From Chloroflexota bacterium (GTDB lineage: Bacteria > Chloroflexota > Limnocylindria > Limnocylindrales > CSP1-4), in contig JACDAV010000409.1 of NCBI GenBank assembly GCA_013695255.1, positions 1 through 9,194 of the forward strand: a DNA stretch of 9,194 nt, in the 5' to 3' direction. The notes beneath the pieces were generated by a model that was given only the letters and a program-made list of their open reading frames with translations, did no database searches and had not been told where the DNA came from. Shown here piece by piece: positions 1-5,781 of this stretch. Within the stretch, counting starts at the first letter, position 1; every line of letters begins with the position of its first letter. The position numbers were made by a program, and so were the translations under genes.

Positions 1-2
1 TC

Positions 3-482
3 GTGTGCTACGAGGGTGCGCCGGCGCCGGCCGGGGCGCCCTACCAGCGGCCCGGGCTGGTGGCTGAGCTCGAGCGACTGGCCGTGGGCGGCGAGCGCGC
101 GGCGCTCCTCGAGACGTTCCTGCGGTCGGTCGTCGGCATGTCGGAGCTTGACCTCGCCGCCTACCGAGCCACCACGGTCTGGCCACGACGGGTCGACGCC
201 GCGCCGACGATCCTGCGCGAGCTCCGAGCCGAGGCCTCGGCGGCTGCCGGCCTCGAGGAGCTCGGCGGCGTCGCTGCGCCGGTCCTGCTGCTGCTCGGTG
301 GTGCGAGCCTGCCGGCCTTCCACGCCGCCACCGCCGCCCTCGCCGCGCGGCTGTCGCGCGTCCGCGTCTCGATCATCGAGGACGCACGGCACGCGGCGCA
401 CCACACGCATCCCGATCGGTTCGTGGCAGAAGTCCTCGCCTTCTTCGGTTCGCCGGCCGGCCGATCCGGGCCCCCGCGGTAG
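3..482 (+). CDS. alpha/beta-fold hydrolase, 3' part (5' end outside window)
   Basis: This is the C-terminal 159 residues of a probable alpha/beta-fold hydrolase of unknown substrate. The reading frame is open to the window edge, and the GTG at base 3 is more likely an internal Val codon than a start, because the segment begins mid-fold. Visible parts are a helical cap region (about 17-57), a hydrophobic strand PVLLLLGG (93-100), and the closing segment with His130 in ARHAAHHTHP (128-137), the expected position of the catalytic His, followed by the final helix RFVAEVLAFF (139-148). The nucleophile elbow would lie upstream of the window. In relatives I remember, the strand is followed by GGDS with the acidic triad residue; here it reads GGAS (99-102), so the acid may be missing or displaced. 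The gene ends 27 bases before the citrate synthase start on the same strand, so they may be co-transcribed. The fold is fairly sure and the function is not. Confidence 0.75.
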   Translation: MCYEGAPAPAGAPYQRPGLVAELERLAVGGERAALLETFLRSVVGMSELDLAAYRATTVWPRRVDAAPTILRELRAEASAAAGLEELGGVAAPVLLLLGGASLPAFHAATAALAARLSRVRVSIIEDARHAAHHTHPDRFVAEVLAFFGSPAGRSGPPR

Positions 483-485
483 GAT
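480..485 (+). promoter_or_regulatory. possible -10 element TAGGAT for citrate synthase
   Basis: TAGGAT matches the sigma-70 consensus TATAAT at four of six positions and starts on the TAG stop codon of the upstream hydrolase gene. It would place the transcript start about 18 bases before the citrate synthase start, leaving room for the Shine-Dalgarno. I see no convincing -35 element, so the gene may instead be read through from upstream. Confidence 0.25.
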
Positions 486-491
486 GTCGGC

Positions 492-498
492 AAGGAGG
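492..498 (+). promoter_or_regulatory. strong Shine-Dalgarno AAGGAGG for citrate synthase
   Basis: AAGGAGG is a near-perfect anti-16S match, ending 11 bases before the ATG at 510. It fixes that ATG as the start even though the first 30 residues are low-complexity. It also shows that canonical Shine-Dalgarno initiation operates in this genome beside the apparently leaderless starts further on. Confidence 0.8.
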
Positions 499-509
499 CT
501 GCCCATCCG

Positions 510-1676
510 ATGACCGAGATCGCGCGCTCCGCCAGCGGCTCCAACGGTGCCGCCGACGGGGCTGCCGCGCCGGCCGCGCCGGCCGCCGACGAGCGATCGT
601 ACTCGCCAGGGCTCGAGGGGGTGATCGCCGGCGAGACCGCCCTCAGCCAGGTCGACGGCGCGCGCGGACGGCTGCTCTATCGAGGCTACCGCATCGGTGA
701 CCTCGTCGAGCGAGGCACCTACGCCTCCGTCGCCAACCTGCTGTGGACCGGCGACTGGGAGCCCGGGCACCGCCTGCCGACCGCCGAGGTGCCGCCGGCC
801 GTCCTCGACATCCTCCGGGCGCTGCCGCGCGACGCCAAGCCGATGGATGCGCTGCGGACGGCGGTGTCGGCCTGGGGCGCCACCCAGCCGCTCCCCTGGC
901 CTCCGACCGTCGAGCATGCGCGTGCCCTGACGGCCTTCTCGCCGTCCGCGCTGGCTGCCTTTGCCCGGCTGCGGTCCGGCCAGGAGCCGATCGATCCGGA
1001 CCCGTCGCTCGACCTCGTCGAGGGCTTCCTCTTCCAGCTGAACGGCCAGCGACCGGACCCGGGGACAACGCGGGCGCTGGACGCGTACTTCGTCGTGGGA
1101 GCTGAGCACGGCTTCAACGCCTCCACCTTCACCGCCCGGGTCATCACCTCGACCCGCTCGGACATCGCCTCGGCGGTCGCCGGGGCGATCGGCACGATGA
1201 AGGGGCCGCTCCACGGCGGAGCGCCGTCCGAGGTGGTGGATCAGCTGGCGAAGGTCGGCTCGGTCGATCGGGCGGAAGCGTGGATCCGTGCCGCCCTGGA
1301 CCGTGGCGAGCGGCTGATGGGCTTCGGGCACCGCGTCTACCGCGCCTACGATCCACGGGCCGCGGCCCTCCGGACGGTCGCCGAGTCGATGGAGCGCAAG
1401 CCCGACTGGCTCGAGCTGGCGATCCAGGTCGAGGACGTCGCGCTGCGGCTTCTGGCCGAGCGCCATCCGGAGCGCGCGCTCAAGACCAATGTCGAGTACT
1501 ACGCCGCACCCGTGCTCCAGGGCGTGGGCCTGACGCCGGACCTCTTCCCGGCCACGTTCTCCCTGGCGCGCCATGCGGGCTGGACCGCCCATGCGCTCGA
1601 GCAGGCCGGCGCGAACCGCCTGATCCGGCCGGATGTCCGCTACATCGGCCCGTCGGAGCGCGACCTGCCCGGCTGA
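510..1676 (+). CDS. citrate synthase family protein (citrate or 2-methylcitrate synthase)
   Basis: This 388-residue protein is expected to condense acetyl-CoA with oxaloacetate to citrate (TCA cycle entry), or propionyl-CoA in the methylcitrate cycle; sequence alone does not separate these. An Ala/Pro-rich N-terminus (about 8-28) precedes the conserved start of the fold, SPGLEGVIAGET (32-43). Family active-site blocks are present: EHGFNAST with His200, GPLHGGAP with His235, GFGHRVYR with His274, and the C-terminal Arg-rich ANRLIRPDVRYIGP (368-381). The catalytic Asp of classic enzymes (NVDFY) is Glu329 here (NVEYY). As far as I recall, Glu also occurs there in the actinobacterial CitA-like subgroup, so it need not mean inactivity. 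The length is usual for bacterial type-I-like dimeric enzymes. The start is set by AAGGAGG 11 bases upstream. The gene converges on a small membrane-protein gene 56 bases downstream. Codons 333-388 and the stop recur as an isolated fragment at 2267-2437. Confidence 0.93.
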   Translation: MTEIARSASGSNGAADGAAAPAAPAADERSYSPGLEGVIAGETALSQVDGARGRLLYRGYRIGDLVERGTYASVANLLWTGDWEPGHRLPTAEVPPAVLDILRALPRDAKPMDALRTAVSAWGATQPLPWPPTVEHARALTAFSPSALAAFARLRSGQEPIDPDPSLDLVEGFLFQLNGQRPDPGTTRALDAYFVVGAEHGFNASTFTARVITSTRSDIASAVAGAIGTMKGPLHGGAPSEVVDQLAKVGSVDRAEAWIRAALDRGERLMGFGHRVYRAYDPRAAALRTVAESMERKPDWLELAIQVEDVALRLLAERHPERALKTNVEYYAAPVLQGVGLTPDLFPATFSLARHAGWTAHALEQAGANRLIRPDVRYIGPSERDLPG

Positions 1677-1702
1677 GCGGCGTCCGCTGGCTTGGCCGGC
1701 GT

Positions 1703-1723
1703 CGCCGGCGATCGGAGCCGGCG
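1703..1723. terminator. possible bidirectional hairpin terminator
   Basis: In the 56-base gap between two convergent genes, CGCCGGC (1703-1709) and GCCGGCG (1717-1723) form a perfect 7-bp GC stem with a 7-base loop. A competing small stem pairs 1695-1699 with 1705-1709. There is no U-tract on either side, so this is not a classical intrinsic terminator. Its position between two stop codons is what favours a role in 3'-end formation. Confidence 0.35.
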
Positions 1724-1732
1724 GCCCTCCCG

Positions 1733-2152
1733 TCAGGCGGTGGCCGGCCGCCCGAAGGCCTGGCGGGTCTGCGGCCTGGTCAGGTAGTAGAGGATCGCGG
1801 CGCTCATGGCCACGTCGATGACCGCCCTGACGGTGTCCCGCGACCCCGCGGCGATGTCGATGACGACGACGACGATCCCGATGACGGCGACCAGCATGCC
1901 GAGCCCCCAGGCCCACGGCCTGAGCCTCCAGGCGCCGATCGCGAACGCGAGGTAGAGGACACCGAGGGCGAGCGTCAGGAGCCCGAGCAGCGCGAGGAAG
2001 GTGCCGACCGCCGGCTGACCGGCCGTCACGCTCGGGGACCCGCTGAGACCGACGGCGGCCAGCCCGCCGATCAGCATGAAGGCGCCGACGATGGCGGCGA
2101 GCACAGCAAGGATCGTGACGCCGAGCGGTCTGGCCGGCTTCCCAGCGGTCAT
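1733..2152 (-). CDS. small four-helix integral membrane protein, function unknown
   Basis: This 139-residue, very hydrophobic protein has four predicted membrane segments, at about 11-36, 48-73, 80-100 and 109-124. It opens with RPLGVTILAVLA (8-19) and ends in a short basic tail, LTRPQTRQAFGR (124-135). The RPLGVTIL opening followed by a Leu/Gly-rich four-helix body is common in small uncharacterised bacterial and archaeal membrane proteins. I do not recognise a function or any catalytic or ligand motif. The ATG at 2152 is preceded by GGAGGGAGG on the minus strand (2157-2165), which offers Shine-Dalgarno matches at 4 and 8 bases, so longer in-frame starts are unnecessary. A run of GAC repeats near 1867-1880 encodes a Val-rich stretch in helix three. 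The gene lies between the intact citrate synthase gene and a citrate synthase 3' remnant, which suggests it entered with a recombination event. Confidence 0.75.
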   Translation of the reverse strand: MTAGKPARPLGVTILAVLAAIVGAFMLIGGLAAVGLSGSPSVTAGQPAVGTFLALLGLLTLALGVLYLAFAIGAWRLRPWAWGLGMLVAVIGIVVVVIDIAAGSRDTVRAVIDVAMSAAILYYLTRPQTRQAFGRPATA

Positions 2153-2213
2153 GGTGCCTCCCTCCGTGGCGCGGTCCTGCGTGATGATGACGAGCGACCG
2201 GCTGCCGCCGACT

Positions 2214-2221
2214 ACAGTAGC
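2214..2221 (-). promoter_or_regulatory. candidate promoter -10 GCTACTGT for the small membrane protein
   Basis: On the minus strand this reads GCTACTGT, the same GCTACNNT pattern found upstream of the histidine kinase and MFS genes. The hexamer TACTGT ends 61 bases before the ATG at 2152, giving a leader of about 55 bases that includes the Shine-Dalgarno. The core CTACTGTAG is also nearly self-complementary. No clear -35 element is visible. Confidence 0.3.
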
Positions 2222-2266
2222 GGCCGCACCGCGACCCGATGACCCTGGTAGAGAGCCCGGCGCGGC

Positions 2267-2437
2267 GCGCCGGTGCTGCAGGGCGTGGGGCTCACGCCGG
2301 ACGTCTTCTCGGCCACGTTCTCGCTGGCGCGGCATGCCGGCTGGACCGCCCACGTGCTCGAGCAGGCCGGTGCGAACCGCCTGATCCGTCCGGACGTGCG
2401 CTACATCGGACCTGCCGAGCGAGACCTGCCGGCCTGA
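2267..2437 (+). pseudogene. citrate synthase 3' remnant (last 56 codons plus stop)
   Basis: Read in the frame beginning at 2267, this stretch encodes APVLQGVGLTPD through RYIGPAERDLPA and a TGA stop. It aligns without gaps to residues 333-388 of the intact citrate synthase upstream (bases 1506-1676). By hand count 51 of 56 residues are identical (changes L to V, P to S, A to V, S to A, G to A) and about 145 of 168 bases match. About 17 of the 22 differing codons are synonymous, so both copies diverged under protein-level selection rather than as decayed copies of each other. An in-frame TAG at 2249-2251 blocks upstream extension and no credible start or Shine-Dalgarno is present. The fragment lacks all catalytic His residues, so it cannot be an active enzyme. 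Just upstream, 2242-2262 vaguely resembles the preceding codons (TLVESPA against TNVEYYA) but out of frame. The stop lies 13 bases from the convergent response-regulator stop. Confidence 0.88.
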
Positions 2438-2450
2438 TCGGGCGAGGCGC

Positions 2451-3077
2451 TCAGCCGGGCGGGACGTCGAGCCAGCCCTCGCGCAGCGCCCGCGTCGCGA
2501 GCTCCGTCCGCGAAGCGACCCCGAACCGATCGAAGAGGCGGCGGAGGTGGCTCTCGACGGTCTTGGCGCCGATCCCGAGGGCCGCCCCGACCTCGTCGTT
2601 GCTGCGGCCCTCGATGACGAGCCGGACCACGTCGAGCTCCCGAGCGGAGGGACCGGCCGTCGATCCGGCACGGGGCCGGTTGGCGAACGCGAGACCGCCG
2701 GAGGCCGCGCGCCGGATCGCGTCGACGAGCTCGGCCACGGGCGCCGTCTTGAGCACGAAGCCCGCGGCGCCCAGCCGCAGCGCCGCCTCGACGTACTGCG
2801 GGTAGTCGTACGAGGTCACGACGATGATGGCCGGCCGTGGCGCCGGCCCCAGCAGGCGAAGACCGCTCTCCGTCCCGAGCCGGATGTCGAGCAGGACGAC
2901 GTCCGGGTCGGAGGTGGCGATGAGGTCCGCCGCGTCCTCGACCGACCCGGCGGTCCCGACGACCGCGATCCCCTCGATCCCACCGAGCAGCGCCGCCGTG
3001 CCCTCCCGGACGAGCGGATGGTCGTCGACGACCGCGACCCGGATCGGCGCGTCCGGCAGTGTCAGCGCGGCCGCCAC
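2451..3077 (-). CDS. NarL/FixJ-family response regulator (receiver + LuxR HTH)
   Basis: This cytoplasmic DNA-binding regulator of 208 residues is presumably phosphorylated by the adjacent kinase. The receiver domain (about 12-125) has the acidic pair Asp18-Asp19 in VVDDHPLVREG, the phospho-acceptor Asp64 in VVLLDIRLG, the switch residues Thr88-Ser89 in VVTSYD, and Lys110 in FVLKTAP. A short linker rich in Arg, Ser and Gly leads to a LuxR-type helix-turn-helix (about 143-203), with PSARELDVVRLVIEGRSNDE and the recognition-helix region KTVESHLRRLFDRFGV. All expected residues are intact. The most plausible start is GTG at 3077, which overlaps the kinase gene by 16 bases and implies translational coupling. 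Usual members start only a few residues before the first strand, so a non-ATG start nearer 3060 cannot be excluded. Its target may be the palindromes at 4790-4816, but this is inferred only from proximity. Confidence 0.92.
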   Translation of the reverse strand: MAAALTLPDAPIRVAVVDDHPLVREGTAALLGGIEGIAVVGTAGSVEDAADLIATSDPDVVLLDIRLGTESGLRLLGPAPRPAIIVVTSYDYPQYVEAALRLGAAGFVLKTAPVAELVDAIRRAASGGLAFANRPRAGSTAGPSARELDVVRLVIEGRSNDEVGAALGIGAKTVESHLRRLFDRFGVASRTELATRALREGWLDVPPG

Positions 3078-4765
3078 TCGAGCGCCACGTGGGTCCCGCC
3101 GCCGGGCCAGCGCCGGATGTCGAGGATGGCGCCGATCTGCTCGGCCCGCTGCTGCATGTTGAGCATCCCCAGGCGGCCGTCGAGCTCGGCGGTCGTGCCC
3201 GCGTCCGGGGCGATCCCGGGTCCCGCGTCGTCGACGGACAGCGACGCCCCGGCCGGCGTGGCGCGATAGCTCACGACGATCGGCGGCCGGCCATGCTTGA
3301 CCGCGTTCGCCAGCGCCTCCTGGGCGACCCGGAAGAACGCGAGCTCCACGTCCGGCGGCGGGCGCGTCCCGTCCGTCCGCTCGAGGCGGACCTCGCCGCC
3401 GGCGAGCCGCTCGATCCGCAGCACGAGCCAGTCCAGTGCCGGGCCCACGCCGAGGTCGTCGAGGATCGGCAGCCGCAGGTCGCCGCAGATGGCGCGGAGC
3501 CGGTCGGAGACCGTGCGGGCGATGTCCGCGCCCTCGGCGTCGCCGGCCGCGTCCAGCCGGCGAACGAGCAGCGAGAGCTCCTGGAGGGCGTCGTCGTGGA
3601 TGTCGGCGGCGACCCGCGCCCGCTCGGCCTCGGTGGCCGCGACGACGAGATCGCGCTGGAGGGTGGCGCGCGTCGCGAGACGCGCGAGCGGCCGGATCGT
3701 GAACCGGCCCGCCGCCGCGACCACCAGGAGCCACAGCGACAGCGGGAACAGGTAGGCGTCCTGACCGGTGGCCAGCGCAAACATCGGGGTGGCCCCGGCC
3801 ACGGCGTACTCGGTCGATTGCAGGAGGCGTCCGGTGCCGCCCGGCGTCCCCTCCGCGCTCCGGAGGGCGACGGGCCCCGCGGCCGCGATCCCGGGCAGCA
3901 GCGGGATCGCGCTCACCAGCGCCCAGCGCACGGCGGAGGTTCGAAGTCCCTCGCTCTCGGGCGTCGCAAGGGCGGCGAGGATCGCGATCGCCGCGCTGGC
4001 GGCCGCCGCCAGCCCGACCAGCCGTCGCTCCGTCTCGCTCTCGACGAGCTCGATCAGCGCCGTGGCGAGCGGCAGCATCGCGACCACCAGGAGCAGGGTG
4101 CTCGCCCCCAGGGCGACGGGCCACCAGGCCGCCTCCACCGGCCGGAGGAGGAACGGCATCGCCACGGCCACCGAGAGCGGAAGGGCGAGCGGCTGGACGG
4201 CGGTCCCTGCGCGCCCGGTTCGAAGCCACCAGACACCGCCGAACAGGAGCAGGACCCCGACCGCGTACGGGAAGGCCGTCCCCAGCAGCTCGCCGTCGTC
4301 GTAGTAGTAGCCCTGCACGTTCCACGCGTCGGGCGCGCCGCGCTCGAGGTCCCAGGGCTGGATCGTCGAGAACGAGCGGATGCCCCCCGAGAGCAGGGAA
4401 ACGAGCGCGTCGTCGGAGATTCCGACCGGTGTCGGCCGGGACGGACGGACCTCCGGCTCGGCCGGCGTCGGCATGACGTCCGGGTTCTCCGGGTCGACGA
4501 CCTCCGGGTCGACGACCTCCGGGTAGACGTAGGTCGGCAGCTCGAGGAGCTGCACCGCGTTGACCTCCGTGACGACCATGCCGGGGAGCACGCCGTCCCG
4601 CTGGGCCTGGCTCCCGGGCTGGACCCACTGGACGACCACGAGGTCGTCCTGGCGGCCGATCTGGACCCCGGGATCCGGGTGGCCGAGGGCCAGGGCGCCC
4701 AGCCCGAGCGTCAGCCCGAGGAGGGCGAGCCCCGCGGCGACACGGTCGCGCCTCGACAGGTCCAT
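3062..4765 (-). CDS. membrane sensor histidine kinase, NarL/DesK type (HisKA_3), with PDZ-like sensor segment
   Basis: This 567-residue membrane kinase is paired with the downstream response regulator. Order: membrane helix 1 (about 10-28); an extracytoplasmic segment of about 130 residues; a membrane bundle of roughly six or seven helices (about 163-353); a coiled H-box region (about 362-405); and a HATPase_c domain (about 473-565). The extracytoplasmic part begins with a PDZ-like pattern, VVVQWVQPGSQAQ (43-55) and DGVLPGMVVTEVNAV (57-71), followed by an acidic, Pro-rich linker with a VVDPE repeat. The H-box is ERARVAADIHDDALQ with His390; the N-box has Asn487 in ALANAVKHG; the G boxes are DDAGPGI (512-518) and GRLGMLNM (530-537), with a closing GGGTHVALEW. 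The layout of first helix, PDZ-like loop, many helices and HisKA_3 recalls ComP of Bacillus, though that is only architectural. ATG 4765 is preferred: no Shine-Dalgarno is present, but a -10-like TACCGT lies 8 bases before it. An in-frame ATG at 4819 is less likely because it would put that element inside the gene. Confidence 0.9.
   Translation of the reverse strand: MDLSRRDRVAAGLALLGLTLGLGALALGHPDPGVQIGRQDDLVVVQWVQPGSQAQRDGVLPGMVVTEVNAVQLLELPTYVYPEVVDPEVVDPENPDVMPTPAEPEVRPSRPTPVGISDDALVSLLSGGIRSFSTIQPWDLERGAPDAWNVQGYYYDDGELLGTAFPYAVGVLLLFGGVWWLRTGRAGTAVQPLALPLSVAVAMPFLLRPVEAAWWPVALGASTLLLVVAMLPLATALIELVESETERRLVGLAAAASAAIAILAALATPESEGLRTSAVRWALVSAIPLLPGIAAAGPVALRSAEGTPGGTGRLLQSTEYAVAGATPMFALATGQDAYLFPLSLWLLVVAAAGRFTIRPLARLATRATLQRDLVVAATEAERARVAADIHDDALQELSLLVRRLDAAGDAEGADIARTVSDRLRAICGDLRLPILDDLGVGPALDWLVLRIERLAGGEVRLERTDGTRPPPDVELAFFRVAQEALANAVKHGRPPIVVSYRATPAGASLSVDDAGPGIAPDAGTTAELDGRLGMLNMQQRAEQIGAILDIRRWPGGGTHVALEWRPR
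4489..4530. repeat. 15-bp tandem repeat inside the kinase gene (VVDPE units)
   Basis: The unit CCGGGTCGACGACCT occurs twice in perfect tandem (4489-4503 and 4504-4518), followed by a third copy, starting CCGGGTAGACG, that diverges (4519-4530). On the coding strand it gives EVVDPEVVDPE in the Pro- and acid-rich extracytoplasmic linker of the sensor kinase. A 15-bp in-frame unit can expand or contract by slippage without disrupting the gene, so linker length may vary between strains. Confidence 0.8.
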
Positions 4766-4773
4766 CGCCGGCC

Positions 4774-4781
4774 ACGGTAGC
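4774..4781 (-). promoter_or_regulatory. candidate promoter -10 GCTACCGT, leaderless start of the kinase gene
   Basis: On the minus strand the sequence is TGC-TACCGT, an extended -10 shape, with exactly 8 bases between the hexamer and the ATG at 4765. A transcript would begin within a few bases of the start codon, consistent with the lack of any Shine-Dalgarno there. The MFS gene has the same motif at the same 8-base distance. No recognisable -35 hexamer is seen; the palindrome at 4790-4801 covers the expected region. Confidence 0.45.
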
Positions 4782-4789
4782 AGGGCCCG

Positions 4790-4816
4790 CCGTGGCCACG
4801 GACCCGGGAAATCCCG
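4790..4816. promoter_or_regulatory. two adjacent palindromes, candidate operator in the divergent region
   Basis: CCGTGGCCACGG (4790-4801) is a perfect 12-bp palindrome. Three bases on, CGGGA-AA-TCCCG (4805-4816) is a perfect 5-bp inverted repeat with a 2-base spacer. Half of the first, GGCCACGG (4794-4801), recurs directly at 4770-4777, 24 bases away and touching the proposed -10 of the kinase gene. Placed between divergent kinase and ABC genes and just upstream of the putative kinase promoter, these are plausible binding sites for the response regulator or another dimeric factor. In GC-rich DNA short palindromes also arise by chance. Confidence 0.35.
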
Positions 4817-4876
4817 CAACGCCGTCCAGGACAGGCCCGGCTGCCGCGACCGGGCACCGGCCGTGACGATGGCCGC

Positions 4877-4924
4877 ATGAGCGACCAGACGAGATGCCGC
4901 ACGACGAGTTGGGACGACCGATGA
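4877..4924 (+). CDS. possible 15-codon leader ORF coupled to the ABC ATPase gene
   Basis: An ATG at 4877 opens a short frame encoding MSDQTRCRTTSWDDR. Its TGA (4922-4924) overlaps the ABC ATPase ATG at 4921 as ATGA. The ATPase start has no clear Shine-Dalgarno, so re-initiation from this frame would explain how it is translated. There is no Shine-Dalgarno for this ORF either; the weak -10-like GACGAT (4865-4870), 6 bases before the ATG, could make it leaderless. The peptide shows no known motif, signal sequence or attenuator codon run. It could easily be a chance ORF. Confidence 0.18.
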   Translation: MSDQTRCRTTSWDDR

Positions 4925-5781
4925 GCCACGGCTTCGAGGCCCATGGCCTCGGGAAGCGCTACCGGCGGCGGCGCTGGGCGCTGCGGGACGTGGACCTTGC
5001 CGTGCCGCGCGGCAGCATCACCGCCCTCGTCGGCCCGAATGGCGCCGGAAAGTCGACCCTGATCAAGGCCGGCGTCGGGTTCGAGCGGCCGACGGCCGGC
5101 CGCGTCCTCGTCGACGGCATCGATCCGTGGCGCCATCGGTCGGCGGCGATCGCGAAGGTGGGCTACGTGCCGCAGGCCGCTTCGCTCTACCGGGAGCTGT
5201 CCGTCGCCGACCACGTGGCGCTCGCGGCGTCCCTGCGCCCGCGGTTCGACGCCGCCATGGCGCGCCGCCGCCTGGAGCAGCTGGCCATTCCGCTCGACTC
5301 GCGCGCCGACGAGCTGTCCGGGGGACAGCAGGCGCAGGTTGGGCTGGCGCTCGCGCTGGGGACGCGGGCGCCGGTCCTCCTCCTCGACGAGCCGCTGGCC
5401 AGCCTCGATCCCCTCGCCCGGCGGGAGTTCCTCCACGTCCTCGTCGATGCCGTCCGGGAGGAGGGCTCGACCGCGCTGCTCTCGTCCCATGTGATCACGG
5501 ACATCGAGCAGGCCTGCGACCGCCTGCTGGTCCTTGGCGGCGGCCGCAAGCTGCTCGACCTGTCGATCGCGGACTCGCTCGCCGCGCACCGGATCGTCGG
5601 TCGAGCCGGGCCCCCCGACGACATCGTGGGCACGTTCATGGACACCGGGGGCGGCTCCGTCTCGCTCGTCCGAGCGCCCCTCGCCGCGATCGCCCGGGGT
5701 CGCCCGGCGACGCTCGAGGAGGTCGTCCTGGGCCATCTCGCCGCCGGACGGCAGCCCGTGTCCCTGCGGGCCGCGGCATGA
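4921..5781 (+). CDS. ABC-2 type transporter ATP-binding protein
   Basis: This 286-residue cytoplasmic ATPase energises the permease encoded next to it. All nucleotide-binding elements are intact: Walker A GPNGAGKST (38-46), Q-loop Gln85 in VPQAASLYREL, signature LSGGQ (132-136), Walker B VLLLDEP with catalytic Glu157, a D-loop SLDP (161-164), and the switch His190 in SSHVITDIEQACD. A C-terminal extension of about 75 residues ends in PATLEEVVLGHLA (262-274), as in exporters of the drug, lantibiotic or bacitracin-resistance type and their actinobacterial relatives. The ATG at 4921 is chosen because it begins just before the conserved strand; an in-frame ATG at 4894 would add nine residues. The stop overlaps the permease start as ATGA, so the two are coupled. 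The gene is divergent from the sensor kinase and may be under its control. The substrate cannot be inferred. Confidence 0.93.
   Translation: MSHGFEAHGLGKRYRRRRWALRDVDLAVPRGSITALVGPNGAGKSTLIKAGVGFERPTAGRVLVDGIDPWRHRSAAIAKVGYVPQAASLYRELSVADHVALAASLRPRFDAAMARRRLEQLAIPLDSRADELSGGQQAQVGLALALGTRAPVLLLDEPLASLDPLARREFLHVLVDAVREEGSTALLSSHVITDIEQACDRLLVLGGGRKLLDLSIADSLAAHRIVGRAGPPDDIVGTFMDTGGGSVSLVRAPLAAIARGRPATLEEVVLGHLAAGRQPVSLRAAA

Noticed and set aside
1859..1880. GAC trinucleotide run as a regulatory microsatellite
   Set aside because: It is short, imperfect and explained by Val codons within a membrane helix of the minus-strand gene.
1733..2437. Insertion sequence or transposon between the two citrate synthase tails
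   Set aside because: There is no transposase, terminal inverted repeat or short target duplication; the flanking repeat is coding homology of one gene end.
2239..2805. Plus-strand open frame starting ATG 2239
   Set aside because: It reads the citrate synthase remnant out of frame and then runs antisense to the response regulator.
3059..4780. Long plus-strand open frame antisense to the kinase gene
   Set aside because: It is Arg/Gly/Asp-rich with no fold or motif and mirrors the third-position GC bias of the real gene on the other strand.
3078..4799. Extension of the response-regulator frame upstream as one 782-codon protein
   Set aside because: The added part is a Pro/Arg/Gly-rich shadow of the kinase gene in another frame; the receiver domain begins right after 3077.
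4766..4920. ComX-like pheromone gene next to the ComP-like kinase
   Set aside because: The only small frame here (15 codons) has no prenyltransferase partner and no precursor or signal features, so a pheromone claim is unsupported.
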